Source: Alphaproteobacteria bacterium (GTDB lineage: Bacteria; Pseudomonadota; Alphaproteobacteria; Rhizobiales; Xanthobacteraceae). Taken from it: DNA of 6,545 bases. The stretch lies in assembly GCA_005884855.1 (NCBI GenBank), contig VAZS01000270.1, forward strand, positions 1 to 6,545. Direction: 5' to 3'. Position 1 is the first letter of the stretch, and each line of letters begins with the position of its first letter. Both the position numbers and the translations under genes were made by a program. Positions 1 to 4,437 of the stretch are shown one piece after another. The notes beneath the pieces are model-generated. The model searched no databases. It was not told where the DNA came from and saw only the letters and a list, made by a program, of their open reading frames with translations.

Positions 1-448
1 CGATGACGAAGCTCACGCCGAGGGTTCCGCGAGGCTGAGCGATCAGCCGGTTTAGCTGGTCTCGGATCACATCGACCGCGCCACCCGGTAGGACGCCCGC
101 AACTGAATCGAGTTGCTGCTGTATGCTCGCCGGATCGGCGAATAGGCCATAGATCGAGACCAGCGCGGCGATTGCAGGAAACAATGCTAGGAGAGCGTAG
201 AAGGTCACCGCTGCAGCATTCGCCAGGATGCGATCGTCCGAGATCCCGGCATACACTCGCCACAGAATGTCTTTCCAGCCCCGAGCCGGGATCTCGGACG
301 GTTTCTCGGCACTGCGTCCGCGCCCGTCATCAGCAGCAGCGGCTCGTGCTTCTGATCTTTGCGACGGCCGTGGACTCGGCGATGAGCTTGGAGGCTGTCT
401 ATCGCCTCGATCGATAGTTGTGGCGTCGCCGCGCCGCATCTCGTCCAT
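1..448 (-). CDS. YihY/virulence factor BrkB family membrane protein, 3' end outside window
   Basis: This is the N-terminal 149 residues of an inner-membrane protein; the gene runs off the left edge. Residues 1-55 are a disordered, Ser/Pro/Arg/Ala-rich cytoplasmic tail. From about residue 56 the sequence matches the start of the YihY/BrkB family: GWKDILWRVY, then SDDRILANAAAVTFYALL leading into a first membrane segment at about 76-103, then a GLFADP loop and an amphipathic stretch. The family usually has about six membrane spans and roughly 280-350 residues; its biochemical role is unsettled (it was once misnamed ribonuclease BN). The ATG at 448 is chosen because AAGGGGG lies 6 bases upstream; another in-frame ATG at 439 lacks such a site. 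It starts 12 bases after the DUF3618 gene stops, so it is probably the last visible gene of a three-gene stress/envelope operon. The family call is firm; the function is unknown. Confidence 0.88.
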   Translation of the reverse strand, partial: MDEMRRGDATTIDRGDRQPPSSSPSPRPSQRSEARAAAADDGRGRSAEKPSEIPARGWKDILWRVYAGISDDRILANAAAVTFYALLALFPAIAALVSIYGLFADPASIQQQLDSVAGVLPGGAVDVIRDQLNRLIAQPRGTLGVSFVI

Positions 449-460
449 GTCGCACCCCCT

Positions 461-841
461 TCATTCGACCGGTTCGCGTATAGGCGCGACCTCCCACTCG
501 GGGCGGGACACGAGCAGATCGGGTTGACGAGAACGTTCGACTGGCGGCGGCGCGGCGTTCGCTTTCTCGACCGCTGGGATCTTGCGCTTTGATGAGAGCG
601 CGGTGGCGATACATGCCCACGCGATACCTGTGAAAACGATGATCAACGGCATCGGGTTAGCCTGGACATCGCGGCTCACATTACGAGCGAACTCCGCGAC
701 GGGAGTCTCTCGGGCATAGTCCACCGCCTCCTCGACGATTTGGCCGGGCGTCAGGCGATTGCGGAGTGCGTCCAACGACGACGCCAGATCGGCCCGCGCC
801 TGCTCGACCTCGCGTTCAAGCTGCTCGCTTTGACGGGTCAT
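461..841 (-). CDS. DUF3618 domain-containing membrane-anchored protein
   Basis: A small protein of 126 residues from this start. The first 45 or so residues form a charged helix with the DUF3618 signature: Glu-rich EQLEREVEQARADLASSLDALR, then RLTPGQIVEEAVDYAR. One membrane segment follows (PLIIVFTGIAWACIATAL, about residues 64-82), then a short Pro/Arg/Glu-rich tail. The layout resembles ribosome- or membrane-associated stress proteins of the YqjD/ElaB type, but that link is inference. An in-frame ATG at 847 gives 128 residues. I prefer 841 because AGGTGAGG ends 7 bases before it and only 1 base before 847. The start overlaps the end of the holin-like gene by 26 bases, and the stop is 12 bases before the YihY gene, which indicates translational coupling. 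DUF3618 has no established function. Confidence 0.88.
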   Translation of the reverse strand: MTRQSEQLEREVEQARADLASSLDALRNRLTPGQIVEEAVDYARETPVAEFARNVSRDVQANPMPLIIVFTGIAWACIATALSSKRKIPAVEKANAAPPPVERSRQPDLLVSRPEWEVAPIREPVE

Positions 842-1241
842 TGTCATTCCTCACCTGAGATTTTGCCATTTCGGCGTCACGCTCCAACTGGCCGATGGTT
901 CGAGTCGGAACAGGCCGTGCCGATTTGAGCCTGCTGATGCCAAAAGCCAGCAAAATGAACCCGATCAGAAGCACGACGCCGCCGACGATCAATGCGGACC
1001 AGGCCGACGCAATTCCAGCGGCCACTAATCCGGCCACCGCCGCCTGCAAAAGTATGACCAAGGCGGGAATCAGAAGCACCGATCCGCCTACAAGGAGGCC
1101 GATGCCGATGCCGAGATCACCAATTTTTTCCGACATCTCGACTCGGGCAAGCGCGGTTTCCTTGCGCACGAGAACCGTAAAATCATTCACGACATCCCCG
1201 ATCAGTTCGGGGATAGAGCGGGTTGTTTTAACGACTGCCAT
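816..1241 (-). CDS. Phage-holin-superfamily III / YqjE-like membrane protein
   Basis: A 141-residue protein of the holin 3_6 (PF07332-like, YqjE) type. The N-terminal amphipathic helix (IPELIGDVVNDFTVLVRKE, then ALARVEMSEKI, residues 10-40) is the conserved family start. Two glycine-rich membrane hairpin segments follow, at about 45-75 and 81-104. The charged C-terminal tail carries QLERDAEMAKSQV (118-130), also typical. Despite the family name, chromosomal members next to DUF3618/DUF883 genes are housekeeping or stress envelope proteins, not lysis genes, and nothing phage-like lies nearby. The start has GGAG 6 bases upstream. It is the first gene of the operon; DUF3618 begins before it ends. 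A near-consensus EcfG promoter lies about 100 bases upstream. The family call is strong; the molecular role is not known. Confidence 0.87.
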   Translation of the reverse strand: MAVVKTTRSIPELIGDVVNDFTVLVRKETALARVEMSEKIGDLGIGIGLLVGGSVLLIPALVILLQAAVAGLVAAGIASAWSALIVGGVVLLIGFILLAFGISRLKSARPVPTRTIGQLERDAEMAKSQVRNDNDPSKRAA

Positions 1242-1246
1242 GAAGT

Positions 1247-1259
1247 CTCCATCATGGAG
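1247..1259 (-). promoter_or_regulatory. Palindrome covering the ribosome-binding site of the holin-like gene
   Basis: CTCCAT-G-ATGGAG on the minus strand is a perfect 6-base inverted repeat around one central base. Its right arm contains the GGAG Shine-Dalgarno of the gene starting at 1241. As RNA it would form a 5-bp stem (CTCCA/TGGAG) with a 3-base loop, which could hide the ribosome site. It is short enough to be chance. Confidence 0.3.
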
Positions 1260-1339
1260 TTACAGGCATCATCGACAGGCGGTTGCCGCAGGGAGAGGCT
1301 GACGGCTCCCGGTATTGAGATGCTACTGATTACCTGAAA

Positions 1340-1365
1340 AACCGTGCCCCTCCTGCGGTGGTTCC
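1340..1365 (-). promoter_or_regulatory. EcfG-like (general stress response) promoter for the envelope operon
   Basis: On the minus strand, GGAAC (1365-1361), a 17-base spacer, then GGTT (1343-1340). The alphaproteobacterial EcfG consensus is GGAAC-N16/17-CGTT, so this has a perfect -35 and three of four -10 bases at an accepted spacing. It would start transcription near 1330, giving a leader of about 90 bases before the ATG at 1241. DUF3618, holin-like and YihY genes are the kind of envelope genes often put under general stress control, which agrees with the match. No other copy at correct spacing was found in the window. Confidence 0.5.
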
Positions 1366-1561
1366 CAGCAGATTTTGTTCGTTTCCGACACCACGCGAGC
1401 GGCTGCACGTCCGCGCCGCGAGGCAGTACGACGGGACCGGCCCGCCCAGCACTTCGCGCCGAGCGTTCCCCAGGTGTGCCAAAGGTCTTCTCAGCAGGTG
1501 CGCGGTTGATCGGGTTCCGTCGCAAGCGCAGAGTAAGGCGATCGATCACCGGAGCGGGTAG

Positions 1562-2307
1562 AGCCGGCTCGCGGCCATTCTCGCCGCCGATGTCGCCTTA
1601 CAGCCGCCTAATTGGCCAGGACGAAGCCGGCACTCGCGCCCGGCTGCGGACCTATCGCCGCGATCTGGTCGATCCGGAGATAGGCGAACACAAAGGACGG
1701 ATCGTAAAGACGACTGGCGACGGCATCCTGATCGAGTTCCCGAGCGTCGTTGAGGCCGTCGCCTGTGCGGTCGCGGTCCAGCGTGGGATGGCCGAGCGCA
1801 ACGCCAGCGTGCGCGAAGATCAGCGCAAATCGTATTCCGGGTCGGCATGAATCTCGATGACGTGATCGTAGAGGAAGGAGACATCCACGGTGACGGCGTG
1901 AATGTTGCGGCCCGACTCGAAGCACTTGCAGAGACGGGTGGGATTTGTGTCTCAGGGACCGTGCGCGACCATATCGGCGAGAGACTCGATCTTATCTTCG
2001 ATGATCTAGGCACCCAAACCTCAAAAACATCGCTCGCCCGGTAAAGGTCTATCGACCGCTGGTCGCCGCCGCGACTAGAACCGCTGCATCGATCCAACGG
2101 GCTCCGCCTGCCCTTGCACTTCCAGACAACCCCTCGATCGCCGTTCTGCCGTTCGCGAACATGAGCGAAGACCCGGAGCAGGAATACTTCGTCGTTGGCA
2201 TGGTCGAGGAAATCATCACGGCGCTGTCGCGCATTCGATGGCTGTTCGTTATTGCTCGGAATTCCACCGTCGCCGCTAGCGCGGGCCATAATCTGCATCA
2301 ATCGTAA
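1562..2307 (+). pseudogene. Decayed class III adenylate/guanylate cyclase with TolB-like domain
   Basis: A former cyclase readable only by changing frame. Segment 1 (1562-1597) gives RLAAILAADVA, carrying the first metal Asp. Segment 2 (1599-1826), after a net loss of 2 bases where GGC is expected, gives YSRLIGQDEAGTRARLRTYR and later KTTGDGILIEF with the second metal Asp. Segment 3 (1829-2020), after a gain of 2 bases, gives FRVGMNLDDVIVEE and GDGVNVAARLEALAE, with the catalytic Asn and Arg. Segment 4 (2021-2307), after loss of one C, gives the end of the cyclase domain (ARPVKVYRPL), a linker and SIAVLPFANMSEDPEQEYF...ALSRIRWLFVIARNS, a TolB/FlgO-like domain. The frame then leaves the family and ends at TAA 2305-2307, where intact relatives continue into TPR repeats. 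The catalytic residues survive, so decay looks fairly recent. It could not make a full cyclase without several frameshifts; sequencing errors are a weaker explanation given the truncation as well. Confidence 0.85.
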
Positions 2308-2340
2308 TCGCTTGCGTCACCAGATCTAGCGCGCGGATAG

Positions 2341-2357
2341 TCTCGCCGGAGGCGAGG
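2341..2357. repeat. Short inverted repeat between convergent genes
   Basis: CTCGCC-GGA-GGCGAG (2342-2356) is a perfect 6-bp stem with a 3-base loop, extendable by one T-G wobble pair. It lies between the end of the cyclase remnant and the end of mscL, where a bidirectional terminator would be expected. No T-run follows on either strand, so an intrinsic terminator is doubtful. The rest of 2308-2466 shows no gene. Confidence 0.3.
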
Positions 2358-2466
2358 CAGCGCGGCGGCCGACATCGAGCGCAGAACCAGCCAATCCAAC
2401 CGCGCGGCAACTTGCGTCCATCGACCGGAGATTGCCAGCGAGTTTCGAACCCGCGAGTTTCGCCCG

Positions 2467-2886
2467 CTATCGCGGCGTGGCTTCGGCGAATGACGTGGTG
2501 CAGAAGGCGCACCGACGCGCCGCGATGGGTACATCGCTAAGGCATTCTGGACATTTCTTGGTGGTCGGATCGGGCGCCGCCTCACCACGCCGCATTCGGG
2601 CGAGAAAAGTGTTCATCGGCAGCACTATGAAAAAATATACGGCGGCAGCGATCAGGATGAACGAGACCAGCGCGTTGAGAAAGTCGCCAATCGGAAACTT
2701 ACTGCCGTTGACCGTGAACTCGATCGCCGAGAAATCAGGTTTCCCACCGATGGCCCCGATCAACGGCGTGATGAGATCTTTTACCAGCGCGGTGACGACT
2801 GCACCAAACGCGACGCCCATCACCACCGCAACAGCGAGATCGAGGACGTTGCCACGCAGAATAAATTGCTTGAAGCCTTGCAACAT
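2467..2886 (-). CDS. mscL: Large-conductance mechanosensitive channel with C-terminal zinc ribbon
   Basis: A 139-residue MscL, the homopentameric inner-membrane valve that opens under membrane tension and releases solutes during osmotic downshock. The N-terminal helix MLQGFKQFILRGNV and TM1 (about 14-44, DLAVAVVMGVAFGAVVTALV, then DLITPLIG) are classic. A periplasmic loop (45-68, including FTVNGSKFPIGDF) leads to TM2 (about 70-96). The tail is different from the usual cytoplasmic helical bundle: residues 112-129 form CPEC-x10-CAFC, a four-cysteine zinc-ribbon-like motif. The ATG at 2886 follows AGGGGGA closely and matches the usual MscL start; an upstream GTG (2904) would add only MGSGGK and overlap that ribosome site. 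It is transcribed alone, convergent with the cyclase remnant, from a possible promoter at 2932-2960. The identity is very firm; the tail's role is unknown. Confidence 0.95.
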   Translation of the reverse strand: MLQGFKQFILRGNVLDLAVAVVMGVAFGAVVTALVKDLITPLIGAIGGKPDFSAIEFTVNGSKFPIGDFLNALVSFILIAAAVYFFIVLPMNTFLARMRRGEAAPDPTTKKCPECLSDVPIAARRCAFCTTSFAEATPR

Positions 2887-2931
2887 CTTTCCCCCTGAAC
2901 CCACGGTCGGTCTCGTGCGCCGCCTGAAATG

Positions 2932-2960
2932 ATTACAGCCCTAACGGCAGACCTGAGCAA
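2932..2960 (-). promoter_or_regulatory. Possible sigma-70-type promoter for mscL
   Basis: On the minus strand, TTGCTC (2960-2955), a 17-base spacer, TGTAAT (2937-2932). The -10 matches TATAAT at five of six bases and the -35 matches TTGACA at three, with ideal spacing. The predicted transcript would begin about 40 bases before the ATG at 2886. The match is moderate and could be chance. Confidence 0.35.
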
Positions 2961-3021
2961 GGGATTACGGTCAACGCGCCCCAATCGGTAATAGAGGGTT
3001 GACCTACTCGCACATGAAAGA

Positions 3022-3141
3022 TCAGAACCGCGTGGTCGGCGTCCTCGCGATGAGAGCAAGCTCGATGAGCCGGTCGGCTTCGTTCAGTGCTTCTGCCCCG
3101 TGCTGCTTTATCAGCCGCTCAGCGGCGCGGTATACCCAGAT
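3022..3141 (-). pseudogene. Possible remnant of a small alphaproteobacterial helical protein gene
   Basis: A 39-codon frame enclosed by stops (TAA directly before it, TGA at its end), with no ATG, GTG or TTG start. The product begins IWVYRAAERLIKQHG and continues AEALNEADRLIELAL. This looks like a real helix-rich protein, and the pattern 'xxRAAxxLIxQHGxxA' recalls short hypothetical proteins of about 60-90 residues that I remember from alphaproteobacteria (DUF6961-like). If so, the start is lost and the C-terminal half is missing. The resemblance is from memory and cannot be tested here; it may also be a chance open frame. Confidence 0.25.
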
Positions 3142-3367
3142 TTAGGAACCATTGCAGCGAGAATGGGCCGCGTTGTGGCCATTGGCTCGCCAGCACAACG
3201 CACGGGTAGGTTGATTTGCATTGAAACTGTCTTAGGGGGTCTAGAGGTTTTGACTCGGCACGATTAGAGGGTCAGCCTTCGAATCTTCCTGAACGTTGGA
3301 TGATCGGCTCTCTGGCCGGAATCCCTCAGAGAATCTCGCTCGACAGGTTGGCTCATAGGCGCAACTG

Positions 3368-4429
3368 ATGCCGCATTACCCGAAATACACGACCACCGTG
3401 ATCGGCGCGTATAGCGTCCCGCGCTGGTATGAACCGCTCGATCGGCTCGTCACGATGGGCCAGCTTCTCCCCGAGGATATGAGGGATGCGCAATACCGGG
3501 TCATGCAGGCGGCGATCATTGATCAGGAGGTAGCCGGGATCGACGTGATCACCGGGGGCGAAACGCACCGGAGAACCCATAATCGACACGCGCCTCCTAA
3601 TGCGATGCTCAACTACTTCTGGCAGAAGATACCGGCGTTCCAGGGGGAGACCCGTCCGAAACCGATCACGAAATACGATCCAAATGTGACCCATCCGGCG
3701 GCTATCTGCCACGGGCCAATAACAGATGAGGTTGATCTCGGGCTCGTCGACGAGTTCAGGGACATTTCGGCTTACGCGCGCAAACCTGTCAAGATTACGA
3801 TGACAGGTCCGCACTTCCTAACGGCAGTTACATATGATGAATATTACAATGATACAGCGCGGATGATGTTTGATGCTGCGAAGCTACTGAACAATAATTT
3901 CAAGCGGCTCGCAGAGGCGGGCTGCAAGCACATCCAGGTCGATGAGCCGTATTTGACACCCCCGAATGATGATGAAGTGCGAACCGCTGTCGAGGCAGTG
4001 AATCTGGCAATCGAGGGGCTTCCAAAGGACATCCATATCGCCGTTCACGTATGCCAGGGGAACTACGCCGTTGGGCCTCATTATGATGGACAGATTGGAC
4101 ATCGATATTTCGATACCGGTCGCTATAAGGCAGACCTGATCTGCGGAATCGAATGCCATTCCTACCTGATCGAGCACGACAAAACCGATGCGTTCGAGGG
4201 CCTGTTAGGAAACAAGCAACTCGGGGTCGGCGCGGTCGATGTCCAGGCTCCCAATATCGAAACGGGCGAAACGATCGCGGAACGGATAACCGCCCACCGA
4301 TGGCTCGCGCCCGAACAGACGATCATTACGAGCAGCTGCGGGTTCAACCATCTGCCGCGCCATATCGCCCTCGGCAAGATGCGGGCGATGACCCAGGCAA
4401 AGGCAATCCTCAGCGGCGGCTCACGTTAG
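3368..4429 (+). CDS. Core MetE-like cobalamin-independent methionine synthase family protein
   Basis: A 353-residue TIM-barrel protein equal to the C-terminal catalytic half of MetE (about 750 residues); the N-terminal folate-binding half is absent. The zinc site is complete: H227 and C229 (HVCQGNY), E262 (ICGIECHSY) and C324 (TSSCGFNHLPR). These match the His-Cys-Glu-Cys set that activates homocysteine thiol in MetE. VDEP (191-194) fits the substrate-binding Asp loop, and ITGGETHRR (61-69) the N-terminal Glu loop. It probably moves a methyl group to homocysteine or another thiol. Short family members may use donors other than methyl-folate, such as corrinoid proteins, so the donor is open. 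The partner MesX (DUF1852) of one short class is not adjacent. The start is fixed by a stop four codons upstream; the ribosome site is weak. The histidine kinase begins 8 bases after its stop. GC dips to about 41% at 3781-3900, within the barrel. Confidence 0.85.
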   Translation: MPHYPKYTTTVIGAYSVPRWYEPLDRLVTMGQLLPEDMRDAQYRVMQAAIIDQEVAGIDVITGGETHRRTHNRHAPPNAMLNYFWQKIPAFQGETRPKPITKYDPNVTHPAAICHGPITDEVDLGLVDEFRDISAYARKPVKITMTGPHFLTAVTYDEYYNDTARMMFDAAKLLNNNFKRLAEAGCKHIQVDEPYLTPPNDDEVRTAVEAVNLAIEGLPKDIHIAVHVCQGNYAVGPHYDGQIGHRYFDTGRYKADLICGIECHSYLIEHDKTDAFEGLLGNKQLGVGAVDVQAPNIETGETIAERITAHRWLAPEQTIITSSCGFNHLPRHIALGKMRAMTQAKAILSGGSR

Positions 4430-4437
4430 TCTGCGAG

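Larger units (their letters stand above)
1242..1561. other. Intergenic region between the divergent envelope operon and the cyclase remnant
   Basis: No convincing gene on either strand; the open frames here have no recognisable domain and unnatural, Arg/Pro/Ser-rich composition. It contains the operon leader with the ribosome-site palindrome, a GGGAG/CTCCC potential hairpin (1291-1295 with 1306-1310) and the EcfG-like promoter. The right part (about 1370-1561) would be the upstream region of the decayed cyclase. An in-frame TAG at 1559-1561 lies immediately before the first recognisable cyclase codons, so the original start is lost or was very close to 1562. Confidence 0.6.
2887..3367. other. 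Intergenic region between divergent mscL and the methyltransferase gene
   Basis: No intact gene seen on either strand. It holds the possible mscL promoter, the short decayed frame at 3022-3141, and a potential leader hairpin TCTCTG (3309-3314) / CAGAGA (3327-3332) with a 12-base loop, ending 35 bases before the methyltransferase start. I found no convincing promoter for the plus-strand genes: GGAAC at 3145 and CGTT at 3171 are 21 bases apart, too far for EcfG. No riboswitch that I recognise (SAM, cobalamin) is visible. Confidence 0.55.

Noticed and set aside
816..1241. Phage lysis module, suggested by the holin family name
   Set aside because: The protein is the chromosomal YqjE-like type beside DUF3618 and YihY; no endolysin or phage gene is present.
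1202..1549. Minus-strand open frame of 115 codons upstream of the holin-like gene
   Set aside because: It overlaps the start of the real gene in another frame, has Arg/Pro-rich composition and no domain.
2438..2454. Minus-strand sequence resembling a tRNA T-arm (5-bp stem, TTCGAAA loop)
   Set aside because: No acceptor, D or anticodon arms around it; the upstream side is the mscL coding end. Too little for a tRNA or an attachment site.
2887..2904. GTG start for MscL giving MGSGGK before the usual N-terminus
   Set aside because: It runs through the AGGGGGA ribosome site of the ATG at 2886, and MscL proteins normally begin at the MLxxFKxF helix.
3145..3174. GGAAC ... CGTT on the plus strand upstream of the methyltransferase, like an EcfG promoter
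   Set aside because: The spacer is 21 bases; EcfG promoters need 16-17.
4153..4437. Upstream extension of the kinase reading frame from an earlier ATG at 4153
   Set aside because: It lies inside the methyltransferase gene in another frame and gives an Arg/Pro/Gly-rich stretch without domain character.
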